Shown here: piece after piece, positions 22,646 to 31,630 of the stretch | Numbering within the stretch: the stretch's first letter is position 1 | Layout of the letters: each line of letters begins with the position of its first letter | Source of the DNA: Prorocentrum cordatum | Taxonomy: Eukaryota; Sar; Dinophyceae; Prorocentrales; Prorocentraceae | Length of the DNA stretch: 64,000 bases | Assembly: GCA_963575745.1 (NCBI GenBank) | Contig: CAUYUJ010015841.1 | Span: 155,120 to 219,119, forward strand | Direction of reading: 5' to 3' | The notes under the pieces: model-generated | What the model saw: only the letters and a program-made list of their open reading frames with translations | What the model was told of the DNA's origin: nothing | The model's database searches: none | Position numbers and translations under genes: made by a program

Positions 22646-23022
22646 CGTGGCGCTCCTCCTCCTCTTCCTCCTCCTCCCAAAAAAGCCGAAGGCGGCTTTT
22701 CGTCCCATGCGAGCAAGCTTTGGACTCGCTCGGCCTTGAAGAATCTGATCTCCTTTGGGCTTTGGGTGAAGGCTGGGGGGACGGAGTCTACCAAAAATGG
22801 ATCGCCTGGCTTGAGGCCCGTCCAGAACCAGGAAAGAAAGGGACCACGATGAGCGCAGAGGACTCCCCAGGGGGCTGAATAGCCATGTCCTCCGCAGTCC
22901 CTGGGAGCGGGGGATAGGAGAGAGGGACGACGAAACGGCGGCGAAACTTCCTCCTCCTGGCCTCCCCCTGCCTCTTCCTCTTCCCCCTTTTCCTTCTTCC
23001 CTCCTTCTCCTCCCTCCCTCCC
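22646..23022. other. Intergenic DNA, no gene seen
   Basis: GC-rich sequence between a foldback fragment and a microsatellite, with overlapping open frames on both strands and no motif. A 767-codon minus-strand frame that crosses this region also reads through the neighbouring simple repeats and is not credible. Confidence 0.5.
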
Positions 23023-23227
23023 TCCCTCCCTCCATCCCTCCCTCCTCCTCCTCCTCCTCCTCCTCCCCTCCTCCTCCCCTCCTCCCCTCCCTCCTCCTCC
23101 CCCTCATTCCCTCCTCCTCCTCCTCCTCCTCCCTCCTCCTCCTCCTCCTCCTCCTCCTTCCCTTCCCCTTCCCCTTCCCCTTCCCCTTCCCCTTCCCCTT
23201 CCCCTTCCCCTTCCCCTTCCCCTTCAC
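23023..23227. repeat. (CCCT)n, (CCT)n and (CCCTTC)n compound microsatellite
   Basis: CCCT repeats, then CCT repeats, then about eleven units of CCCTTC ending at 23227. Confidence 0.95.
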
Positions 23228-23627
23228 CCGCAACAATACACATTGCGAGGCCGCGCCGCGCGCCAACCCGCGGGCGCCCCTGAGGCGCCCGCGTGCACCT
23301 CGCAGGCAGCGCCGTCCGTGGCCTGGGTTCTGGGCCGAGGCGCTCCGTGGCAGAGGGCGGGGGGCGGTGGCGGGAGCGCGGCCGGATCCCGGTGCCGCCC
23401 GCTTCCGATCATGCTGCCTCCAGCTTGGCACCGCTCGGACGCGTGCATGCGTCCTCGGCGAGGACCATCGAGGTGCCTGGTTAGTCATCTTGCCATAAAA
23501 TACACGCACGAGGCCGAACAGGGCACGGGAAGTGGACGTCCGAGCCATGGCAAGCCAGAGGTCCTGTATGGGGCAATATGATCGGCAACATGATCGAAGC
23601 TTGTCCACACAGAAAATCAAAAGAGAA
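23228..23627. other. Intergenic DNA, no gene seen
   Basis: GC-rich sequence with overlapping frames on both strands and no motif; it leads into introner-like copy 3. Confidence 0.45.
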
Positions 23628-23745
23628 AAAGGTACCGATACCACTACCCTTGCCACGTTCTCGCCTTCTGGGGACTCCTCGGAGGCCCTCGTCGCCATCG
23701 CTGGATTCGCCTCGCGATTCTGGTCAGACCGCGTTCCACTACTCG
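23628..23745 (-). mobile_element. Introner-like inverted-repeat element, copy 3 (truncated)
   Basis: The left end AAAGGTACCGATACCACTAC and the inner blocks CGCCTTCTGG, CCTCGTCGCCATCGCTGGAT, TTCGCCTCGCGATTCTGGTC and AGACCGCG match the reverse complement of the 51.7-kb copy. The second terminal repeat is absent: the sequence diverges after about 23745. Confidence 0.55.
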
Positions 23746-24156
23746 CTAAAGAAACTGCTCGCAAATGGCCTGAATCTGCCGCGGGGGATCTAAGATCCAT
23801 TACATCGAGGCGAACATGTGTTTTTGTTGGGACGTTTGCGAGCAGGCACTTTGCGATACACTCGACCAGGATAGTAAGGATGCGCGGCAAGGATGCAAGG
23901 ACCTTGGAACGCCATGTTGACGTTTCCCGTTCGGAGCGCAGCAGAATGCCGAAGGATGCCGAATACCGAATGGGCAAGGATGCAAGGGTAGCCTTGGAAA
24001 GTTGCCCCATCTTTACTATCATGGCTGACTGTACTGTGCGAGTACAGGAACGCGCTCTGTGAGTACCCCGTGGCACGGAGGTGGCCCTCGTGCCAGGTGA
24101 GGCCTGCCAGGCTGCTGCAGCAGACGCGGCAGCTGCTGCGGCGGCCCCCCTGCCAT
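23746..24156. other. Intergenic DNA, no gene seen
   Basis: A short duplicated motif, AAGGATGCAAGG with CCTTGGAA downstream, occurs at about 23887 and 23976. No supported gene. Confidence 0.45.
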
Positions 24157-24480
24157 CGCTCGGACGCTCATCCCCCGTGCATGCTGGTTGGCTCTCGTGC
24201 GTATCTTTGTTCGCCAGCTGGCCCAGGTTGCTCCTGGAGGGTCCTCGCCGAGAAATAGCGCACACTTTTTGTTGTTGCCATCGCAGCGGAGCCCAGCGGC
24301 GAGAGGAGGGAGAGAACGATAAGACAACGACGGCGGCAGAGCCGAGGGGGCGGAGGGAAAAAGAGGGCGAGGGGGCAGAAGCCCACGCCCACGCTCGGAC
24401 GCTCGTTCCCCGTGCCTGTTGGTTGGCTTTCGCGCGTACTTGTTTCGCCAGCTGGCCCAGGTTGCTCCTGGACAGGGGGC
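24157..24480. repeat. Direct repeat, about 85 bp, 236 bp apart
   Basis: The segment CGGACGCTCATCCCCCGTGC through CAGGTTGCTCCTGGA (24161-24239) recurs at 24397-24472 with few differences. The 150 bp between the copies has no similarity to them. Confidence 0.75.
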
Positions 24481-24929
24481 CACATGCGAACCCTACCCCT
24501 ACCCCCCATGATTTCTGAGGTGGAGGGTGGGGTTCACTTCGCTCAGGAGCTCCCTCCCGAACGAGGTGGAAGGCCCTCGCCCAGAAACAGAAACGCACAC
24601 GTCCGGAGCGATGCCGGGGTGCCCCGTGCTGCTGCGGCCGCTCCTCGGCCTCCCAGGGCAGGGGGGGGGGGGGCAGCCTCCCCCGCGCCCTTCCCCCCCC
24701 CTCCCCCCCCGCCCTCCCCGCCCTCCGGCGACGCTCGAGGGCGGGGCCCCGAGGGGTGGGTGCCCACGGGCGCCAGACGGGCCAATCGCCTCCCTGAGAC
24801 GGCCCAAGACCCAAGAAGCCCGAGGCGGCCCCCAAGATGCACCCTAGAGGCACCCGAGGAGGCGCCGAGGAGGCGCCCAAGAGACCCCAAGAGGGCCCCA
24901 AGAAGTTTTCTCCTCCTTGTCCTCATGTT
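24481..24929. other. GC-rich DNA with CCAAGA repeats
   Basis: G and C homopolymers occur at 24661-24672 and 24695-24710, then CCAAGA/GGCGCC-type units at 24785-24905. No gene. Confidence 0.5.
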
Positions 24930-25076
24930 CTCCCTCTCCTCCTCCTCCTCCTCCTCCTCCTCCTCCTCCTCCTCCTCCCTCCTCCTCCTCCTCGTCCTCC
25001 TCCCTCCTCCTCCTCCTCCTCCTCCTCCTCCTCCTCCTCCTCCTGCTCCTCCTCCTGCTCCTCCTCCCCCTCCTTA
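24930..25076. repeat. (CCT)n microsatellite
   Basis: About 145 bp of CCT with CGT and GCT interruptions. Confidence 0.95.
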
Positions 25077-25976
25077 CCGCGCGAACGACGACGATGTCGG
25101 GATCACGACCCTTCCAAGTTCAGACCACTCGCTGAACTGCCGCGGGGTGTGAACTCGACCTCCTTCCTACCGCGAAAACGAAAACGAGGTCGAGACTCCA
25201 ACCCGTCCTTATCCTACGGATTGTCGGGATTGCGCTGCTCCTACACTCAGTCTTCTTCCTGCAGCGCTGTTGCACAAGCACGGTGGCGGAGTTCGTCGCA
25301 GGCAGCTGGATTTTTCTATCACTACGCAGACGGCTGGCGAACTCCTGAGCCCGAAATTTGGAGCAACGACCCTCGGGCTTGAGGACACAGGGCGCCGGGC
25401 TGGGACAGGTGGACCAGAAGCATGTGCGCACATGGGCGCCGCGTAGACCTGCATGCGTAGAGTTAGAAGCGCGGTTTGACAAAGAATCTGCCGTTCCTGG
25501 CCCGCGTGGGCTCGCTCCTTGCCCTCTCCCGAGCTGGGCCCCCCCTGCTTGCGTGCATCCTGGGGGTCAGAACTACTGGATGGGCAGGAGGGTGAGGCAA
25601 CAGGGGAGCACAGGATGAGAGAACAAGATCAGACTGTTTTGGTGGGCTGTTCCCCGTGGTCCCGGCGGTTGCGGTCAAGATTGTCTCGTGCCAGCGACTT
25701 ACCCCCCAATGTTCCATACGTGGCCACTGGCAAGGACGCCCCTCCGACCCGCAGGCGCATGCAGGCAGCCGCCTGGGCCAGTGCGGACGCCAGCGTGCGC
25801 GCGTAGGGCTCGTACAGGGTGCCGTTGGCACAGAAGCCGACGGTGAGGCTATCGCCTCGGGTGCGCGACGCCGGCGCGCTCGCGGCAGAGGGGGGCCGAC
25901 GTGCAAACTGTGCCGTGCTCGGGTGCCGAGGGCCCACCAAACCAAGCCACTGCCAAAGGGGCCCTGGGACCCACGC
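25077..25976. other. Intergenic DNA, no gene seen
   Basis: Mixed GC-rich sequence. Frames on both strands exist, but none shows a domain or extends beyond GC-driven openness. Confidence 0.45.
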
Positions 25977-26034
25977 GCACGCACACACACACACACACAC
26001 ACACTCACACACACACACACACACACACACACGC
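25977..26034. repeat. (AC)n microsatellite ending ACGC, next to the spliced leader
   Basis: An AC dinucleotide tract that ends ACACACACGC directly before the DinoSL. A matching ACACACACACACACGC lies at 28129-28144, and the two may be a target-site duplication around the retrogene. Because both are microsatellites the match is only weak evidence. Confidence 0.85.
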
Positions 26035-26056
26035 TCCGTAGCCATTTTGGCTCAAG
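26035..26056 (+). other. Genomic dinoflagellate spliced-leader sequence (DinoSL)
   Basis: All 22 bases match the conserved leader that dinoflagellates trans-splice onto nuclear mRNAs (pattern DCCGTAGCC...GGCTCAAG, with T at the first position). In an SL RNA gene the leader is followed by a GT donor; here the next bases are CCGTAC, so this is not an SL RNA gene. A leader in this place means the downstream sequence was once a mature, trans-spliced mRNA that was reverse-transcribed and inserted. The leader lies 64 bases before the ATG at 26120. Confidence 0.92.
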
Positions 26057-26119
26057 CCGTACTCGCCTGTCTTCTCTCGGTTTTGGCCCGCGGGCGCCAG
26101 AGCGTCGGCCTCTTGAGGA

Positions 26120-27484
26120 ATGGCTGCGGTCGGCTGCCGAGCCACCCCCGCCGAGGCGGCGGCCGAGCAGCCATCCCGCGCATCCCGCGCTGGCGCCCCT
26201 GGCGGCTCGCTCTGGCCCGCTCGCCGCGCCAGGCGCGCCGCGGCGCGGGCGGCAGAGTGCGGGCGCTTGGCCGCTGCCTTGGAGCGCGTGGGCGTGCTCG
26301 AAGCGGAGCTGGCCGCAGTCCGCAGCCTCCACGCGACGGCGGCAGGGCAAGCGCTCCGCATCTCCTCCCCGCGGCTCGGGGAAGTCGAGGCTGGTGCGAC
26401 GCTGCTCCAAGAGCTCGTCACCAGGCTCTCACTTGCTGTCCCAGTTCTCCTGGACATGCTCGCGCAGGGTGCCGAGGGCCAGGAGGGCGGCGGTGGGCGG
26501 GCGGGTGCCTCGGGTGGCCCTCCATCATCGCATGCACCTGTGACCAGCGGCCTCCCGAGCAGCGATTCGGGAGCGAAGCCAGTTCTCGGCTGCACGGTTC
26601 CGCCTTGCGGCGCGCTCCCCGCCAGCGCGCCAGGCGGCCCGACAGGCGGGCAGGCGGTTCACGACTGCAAGTTCGGCGACGGCGGCGACGCAGGTCGGCC
26701 CCATGGCGCGCTCCCTGCCAGAAGGCCAGACGGCCCTGCTCGCGGCGACGCATCGGCGGACATGGGCACTGAGGCGAGCGGCGCGCCTGGCGCCCAGCCC
26801 GCCCCGCCCGTGCCCCGCGCCAAGGCGCTGGAGGCTGCCAGGCGCAATGCTGGCCTCCACTGCGCAGCGCGGCGTGGCACATCCATCGCTGCCATGCGGT
26901 TGCGGTCGCTCAATCGGCTGCAGCGTGGACGGCGCGCGGCTCCGAGGCGCGGCGACCGGCGGTCGAGCCCGGCAGCCAGCGCCCCGCCCCACCGGCGCCA
27001 CCCCGCGGCTCGGTCTGCGGCCGAGGGCGTCTCGACTGACTGGAAGGTCGCCTGCAGGCGCGGGCGCAGCCTCCCAGCGGGCTTGCGCCTCGACCTGGCC
27101 GAGCGGGCGCGCGGGGAGCCAACGCCCGAGCCAGCTCCGCTGGCCTCGGGACCCCGCTGGTGGCACTTGGAGCTCGACGGAGAGCACCTGCACGACGGCA
27201 CGGCGCGGTCGAAGCAGTGTGACGTGCCCTCCGCCGAGCCTGTCAAGCCGCCCCACGTGGTCCAGTTCGGGAGCAAGCCGAAGGAGCGGGAGAGCATTGC
27301 ATCAGGCTCCGTGCTCTCGGCTGGCGGCTCGAACAAGGAGGAGGGCTTCGAGGAGCAGGGCTTCGAGGAGCAGGACGTCGGCGGGCCTTTCGGTGACGCA
27401 CCTGCGGGAGTGGCTTCGGTGGACCCCCCCCCCTTTTGGGGGGGGCACAGCCAGGAGGGTACCCCGCGAGGGCGCCCCTGGTGA
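26120..27484 (+). CDS. Candidate retroposed gene, unknown product
   Basis: First long ATG frame after the DinoSL, on the same strand, 64 nt downstream; 454 codons. The protein is Ala-, Gly-, Pro- and Arg-rich. Residues about 35-120 are helix-forming with Leu/Ala heptads (GRLAAALERVGVLEAELAAV). A Ser/Pro/Gly-rich region follows, and an acidic repeat, EEGFEEQGFEEQD, lies near residue 415. I recognise no domain and assign no function. No intron-like interruption is obvious, as expected of a retrocopy. GC is so high that frames on the minus strand are also open, so exact reading is uncertain. A C9/G8 homopolymer pair at 27426-27443 may hide a frameshift into 27436-27729. It could be an active retrogene or a pseudogene. 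Confidence 0.5.
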   Translation: MAAVGCRATPAEAAAEQPSRASRAGAPGGSLWPARRARRAAARAAECGRLAAALERVGVLEAELAAVRSLHATAAGQALRISSPRLGEVEAGATLLQELVTRLSLAVPVLLDMLAQGAEGQEGGGGRAGASGGPPSSHAPVTSGLPSSDSGAKPVLGCTVPPCGALPASAPGGPTGGQAVHDCKFGDGGDAGRPHGALPARRPDGPARGDASADMGTEASGAPGAQPAPPVPRAKALEAARRNAGLHCAARRGTSIAAMRLRSLNRLQRGRRAAPRRGDRRSSPAASAPPHRRHPAARSAAEGVSTDWKVACRRGRSLPAGLRLDLAERARGEPTPEPAPLASGPRWWHLELDGEHLHDGTARSKQCDVPSAEPVKPPHVVQFGSKPKERESIASGSVLSAGGSNKEEGFEEQGFEEQDVGGPFGDAPAGVASVDPPPFWGGHSQEGTPRGRPW

Positions 27485-27729
27485 TGCCGCATACCGCAGA
27501 TAGACGTCAGGTGGCCCGCCTGCGGCTCGCAGTGCTGCGGCGGCACGTGGCGGATAGCAGCCGAGCGAGCGTCAACAGCCGCGACCTCCGACGGCCTGGA
27601 TGGCAGGCGGCAGATGCAGGCGCCGAGGATCCCTCCCCGATGTCGCCTGCTGAGCGCCGCGCTGGGCTAGCCTGGATCCGTGGTATTCTCAATGGTCATG
27701 AGGACTTGTTCGTGGATTTCATCGGCTAG
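27436..27729 (+). other. Possible C-terminal continuation of the retrogene in another frame
   Basis: After the homopolymers at 27426-27443 the frame starting here carries better-mixed sequence (SPAERRAGLAWIRGILNGHE) and ends FVDFIG-stop at 27729, whereas the 26120 frame stops at 27484. If the homopolymer count is wrong by one or two bases, the two join as one protein of about 535 residues. Confidence 0.35.
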
Positions 27730-28128
27730 GGGTCACGGCTTGACCTTGGGCTGAGAGCATTGCGGGCCCAAGCATTGTTGTGCCATTCAGTGTGCACGTT
27801 ATGTGAGGTCTTCTTGGTCTCACGTACGGTATTCCGGATCATCAGGCGCTGTTGCGCCCCATTTTTCACGCGGGTGTTTCATGCTCTCTCACTCGTGTGT
27901 GCTATTCATACACACGCTTCGCGTGGCCTTGCCTCCAGAGTGTTGTGTTTTTCGCACGCTTCGCGTGCCCTCGCTTGCGAGCGAGCCGCCGTGCCTCTGC
28001 TGTGGCGTGGGCTGTGGGGTCCTGCCGTGGTGTTGCCTGGCGCGTCGATCGGGCCGAGGGGCTTGGTCTTGGCGGCCCTGGAGGCTGCTGTGTGTACAGC
28101 TTGGCTGTGCGCACTTGCGCGAGTTTAA
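27730..28128 (+). other. Probable 3' untranslated part of the retrogene
   Basis: GT-rich, lower-GC DNA after the stop at 27729. It ends GAGTTTAA directly before an (AC)n tract. There is no poly(A) tail beyond AAA at 28127-28129. Its extent depends on accepting the (AC)n tracts as insertion borders. Confidence 0.3.
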
Positions 28129-28166
28129 ACACACACACACACGCACATACACACACACACACGCAC
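28129..28166. repeat. (AC)n microsatellite at the retrogene 3' border
   Basis: ACACACACACACACGC at 28129-28144 followed by a second short (AC)n. It repeats the last 16 bases before the DinoSL at 26035. Confidence 0.85.
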
Positions 28167-28173
28167 CAACGCC

Positions 28174-28494
28174 AAGTCTGATCAAATGGATGCTGCGCCC
28201 TTTGGCGAACGTGCTGTGCTACAGAGCCAGGCCATATCACAATATAGGTGATCCCGATACATTCGCCACCGTTTTGAGCATTCTGGACATGATGGCGCCG
28301 ATCTTCAGGAGATTCATGGCGGCAGCCGCGCGACCACACCGACCTATGGAGTCGAATGTTAGGGCCGAAATGGTCAGACGCGGAGCCACCGTGGCTTTGC
28401 TACGGCAGCGGTATTGGCGCGCGCAAAAAGTTCTGACACCGGGTCGATCATTCAACCTCGAGTCGATCGCAGCCGCGATCGTTCGAGGTTGACT
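28174..28494 (+). other. Coding-like fragment, unknown
   Basis: A plus frame open across this stretch gives well-mixed sequence (for example DPDTFATVLSILDMMAPIFR and NVRAEMVRRGATVALLRQRY) ending IVRG-stop at about 28494. Upstream it runs into (AC)n without a convincing start. Composition is unlike the surrounding repeats, so it may be an exon or gene remnant. I do not recognise it. Confidence 0.3.
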
Positions 28495-29299
28495 TCCGTC
28501 GGGTCCTGTGGCGTCACCGTGCCCCTCTGTGCTTCCACGTCGTCCGATCACTCGAAGATCAAGTTTGAACGCCGGTCGCGCTCCACCATTTAGCGTGTAT
28601 GTGATTTCGGGCCTTGCGAATACGAGGGCGTTGACACGCTAAGCAGCGCAAGGGCGTGCATGCTGAGTAGGGTCGGGTGAAACAGCCCTCAGATATACAC
28701 GCTGAGCGCTCCAAGACGCTAAGCACCCGAAGACGCGAAGTAAAACACGCATTAGACATTGTGAATTGGAGTACGAAAGAGAAAGGCACAATAAGAGGGA
28801 CGAGGACGTGAAAGAAGCAAGGCACCAGCTTGAACGCCTTCGCCGGCGACGCCGGCGCGCCATCGCCGCATGAACCTACCGTACACGCACACGCACACGC
28901 ACACGCACACACACACACACACACACACCGTGGCTACACACGCCTTCTGAGAGGCCATGGGAATGATCAATCCCCGCGAATACGCGTCCTGGGGAGGCAC
29001 GCACGTTAGTTGCCAGCACAAACAAGACAGAGGTCAAGACGAAAGGGAGGGGTAGCGAAGGGTAGTTTAGGGACTCGGCTGCGTGCCGCTGGTTCCCCAG
29101 CGGAGCGACAGGAGGCGCCAGGCGTGAGCGCGCAGAGGAACGCAGTGGGCGGCGGGGCAGCAGTTCTCGCACCCCTCCTTCTCCCAACCCACACCCTTCG
29201 TTCCCCTGGCAGTGACAATGACAGAACCAGCATGAGTGTCCACGCGAGGGGGCTATATACTGGGACGGGGGTGGAGCGCCCCCCAAAAAGATATGTGTG
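28495..29299. other. Intergenic DNA with (AC)n
   Basis: 28620-28745 has repeated GACGCTAAGCA/ACACGCTGAGC motifs. 28879-28929 is (CGCA)n then (AC)n. The rest is mixed; no gene seen. Confidence 0.5.
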
Positions 29300-29590
29300 T
29301 GTATATATATATATATATAGTGGTCGGCGGTGCCCCGCGGCACGAACCCCCCCCCGCCTTCCCGGAGGGGTTCGTACAAGGCGCGCCGGGTGCCGCCGAC
29401 GGCCTTGGAACCCCCTCTTCTCCGTCTTTCCCGGGGGTTTTGTGCCGGGCACATCGGCGACCCCCCGTGGGGTGGGCGCGATGCCCCCCCACTAGGCGTG
29501 GCGTGGTGGCCCCCCCCAGCCCCCCGCGGGCGCGGGGTGGCGGTGGTGGCGGTCGTCCTCGCGGTCGTCGTCGTCGTCGTCGTCGTCGCG

Positions 29591-29630
<40 letters not shown>

Positions 29631-30322
29631 GCGTCGTTGTCGCGGCGAGGAGTGCGATGGAGCGGGGATGAATCGGGAAGAGCGCCGAAGAGGGCGATGG
29701 AGTGGGGAGGAGTCTGGGGCAACTGGGAGGGAAGCCGCGGAATGCGACGGAGTGGGGGGGGAGATTGAAGGAGCGGGGGGGGGGAGTGCCGAGGATTAAG
29801 ATGGAGTGGGGAAGAGGCGGGAAGAGTGCCGAGGGGGGCCGAAGACTGCGATGGAGTGGGGAAGAGTCGGGAGGAGCGGTGAGGATTGCCGAAGAGTGCG
29901 ACGGAGTGGGGAGGAGTTGGAGGAAGGGTGGGGAGCCCCAGAGAGACCTCCGGGGAACTGCGGAAAGCCGGCCCCCTTACTTCTGGGAAGCTCCGAGAAC
30001 GTCCGGCCCCCTAATTACTTCCGGGAAGCTTCTGGCGCTGCGGGGGCCTCCGGGGATCTCTGGATGTCGTCGTCGCCGTCACCGACGCCGCCGTCGCCGA
30101 CGCCGAAGCCGACGCCGCCGCTGGACGCTCGCACGCGCTGCCCGGGCGCTGCCCCGCGCTCTGGCCATCCTGGGGGGGTTCGTATTGGGGCGCACCGGCC
30201 CAAAGGGGTTTCGTGCATCCCGGGGGAATTCGTACCGGCCTGCACCGGCGGTGCGGCCAGCACGAAACCCCCAGGACGAGCGATTCTGGGGGGGGGGGGG
30301 GCGCTCCGCACCGGGCACCGCC

Positions 30323-30325
<3 letters not shown>
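29300..30325. repeat. Region bounded by inverted (TA)n plus GTCGGCGGTGCCC ends
   Basis: (TA)n at 29301-29319 is followed by GTCGGCGGTGCCC (29323-29335). Its exact reverse complement lies at 30313-30325 directly before (TA)n at 30326-30366. Inside, GGGGGTTCGTA and CCGGGCACC-type motifs recur near both ends (29330-29465 and 30165-30265). (CGT)n lies at about 29563-29640, and GGAGTGGGGA-type degenerate repeats at 29655-29940. No gene. Confidence 0.65.

Positions 30326-30366
<41 letters not shown>
30326..30366. repeat. (TA)n microsatellite
   Basis: Pure TA dinucleotides, about 20 units. Confidence 0.97.
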
Positions 30367-30367
<1 letters not shown>

Positions 30368-30406
30368 TAGAACCACGCGCGCGCTTCGCGCGCGCTTAGG
30401 TTCTAG
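30367..30406. other. 40-nt strong hairpin
   Basis: CTAGAACC-A-CGCGCGCGC, loop TTC, then GCGCGCGCT-T-AGGTTCTAG: a stem of about 17-18 pairs that begins and ends with CTAG. It abuts (TA)n. It could be the core of a foldback element or extrude as a cruciform; a transcriptional role is not shown. Confidence 0.8.
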
Positions 30407-30639
30407 TTTGCTCCGAAAACGGTGTTCGCAAGCACGGGTCCGATTCCGTGGCGATTCGCGGGAAATCTACGTCCGAAAATGACGTGTTGCCAGAGGCAGG
30501 TCCGCGGATGCTTTAATGCAACGTGTCCAGTGTATCCAACGATTGCATACTTGTTACATATGCTACATATTGTATTGTTCTGCAATATTATGCCCCCCCC
30601 CCTTGGAGCCGCGCCACATCGTCGGACCAAATCTGGAGG

Positions 30640-31006
30640 GCCTCATTCTGGGCCTCAAAACATAGAAAGACCTATGGAAAATCAACAATTTCGGCCTCTT
30701 GGGCCTCTTGGGACTCCAAGAGGGCCTCAAGATGGCCGACGATGGCCCCAAGACAGCCCAAGACGGCCTCAAGACGGCCCAAAATGGCCCCAAGAGGGCC
30801 CATGAGGCTCCCAAGAAGATCCACGAGAGCACTCAAACCCGAACAATCTTTCCATGACACCCTCACCCTTAGACCCGAACCTTGAGACCGAAGACCCGAG
30901 CCCAGAAATCGAACCCGAACGCCTCAACATCTCAAATGAAGAGGCTCATCCCCGCTCCACCGTTTCCTCCTTCCTTCTGAATCCTTCCTTCTTCCACTTG
31001 CTCAAA
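30640..31006. repeat. CCAAGA(C/T)GGCC degenerate repeats and flank
   Basis: GGGCCTCTTGGG at 30690-30715 and AAGATGGCC, AAGACGGCC and AAGAGGGCC units to 30810 form a partly palindromic block. The rest to 31006 is ordinary sequence without a gene. Confidence 0.6.
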
Positions 31007-31228
31007 CTCCTCCTCCTCCTCCTCCTCCTCCTCCTCCTCCTCCTCCTCCTCATCGCCCTCCTCCTCCCACTCCTCCTCCTCCTCCTCCTCCTCCTCCTCC
31101 TCCTCCTCCTCCTCCTTCTCCTCCTTCTCCCCCTCCTCCTCCTCCTCCTCCTCCCTCCTCCTCCTCCTTCTCCTCCTTCTCCTCCTCATCCCCGTCCCTC
31201 CCCTCCCCCTCCTCGTCCTCCCCATCCC
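31007..31228. repeat. (CCT)n microsatellite
   Basis: About 220 bp of CCT/CTT triplets. Confidence 0.95.
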
Positions 31229-31284
31229 CCTCCAATGCGCCGGGCCGGGCATGGTATGGAAACTGCCTTCGCCGACTCTCTGCC

Positions 31285-31620
31285 GCCTTGCCTCTTGGGG
31301 CCTCTTTGGGGCCTCTTAGGCACCTCTTGGAAGCCTCTTGGGGGCCTCTTGGGGGCCTCTTGGGGCATCCTGGGGCCTTCTTGGGGTTGTCTTGGGGCCC
31401 TCTCGGGCCGTCTTGGGGGCCTCTTTGGCCGTCTTGGCGCCCTCTCGGGCCGTCTTGGGCGCCTCTTGGGAACCTCTTGGGCCGTCTTGGGCGGACTGGG
31501 AGGCCCGGGGGCCGCCCGAGGAGCGTCCCAGGAAGCCCTCCTAGGCCCTCTTAGCGCTGTCCTCAGGCGTCCTGGGGCGTCCTTGGGCGCCTCCTGGGGC
31601 TGTCTGACAACTCGGACAGC
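31285..31620. repeat. GGCCTCTTGGGG degenerate repeats
   Basis: Units of the form GGCCTCTTGGGG or GGCCGTCTTGGGC at 10-24-bp spacing. This is the reverse complement of the CCAAGA(C/G)GGCC family seen elsewhere in the window. Confidence 0.65.
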
Positions 31621-31630
31621 CAAGGGATGA

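Noticed and set aside
22598-24901. 767-codon minus-strand frame
   Set aside because: It crosses compound microsatellites, a truncated introner-like copy and a duplicated intergenic segment; GC-rich openness explains it.
26035-26056. Spliced-leader RNA gene
   Set aside because: The leader is not followed by a GT donor or an SL RNA-like intron, and a coding-like frame begins 64 nt downstream.
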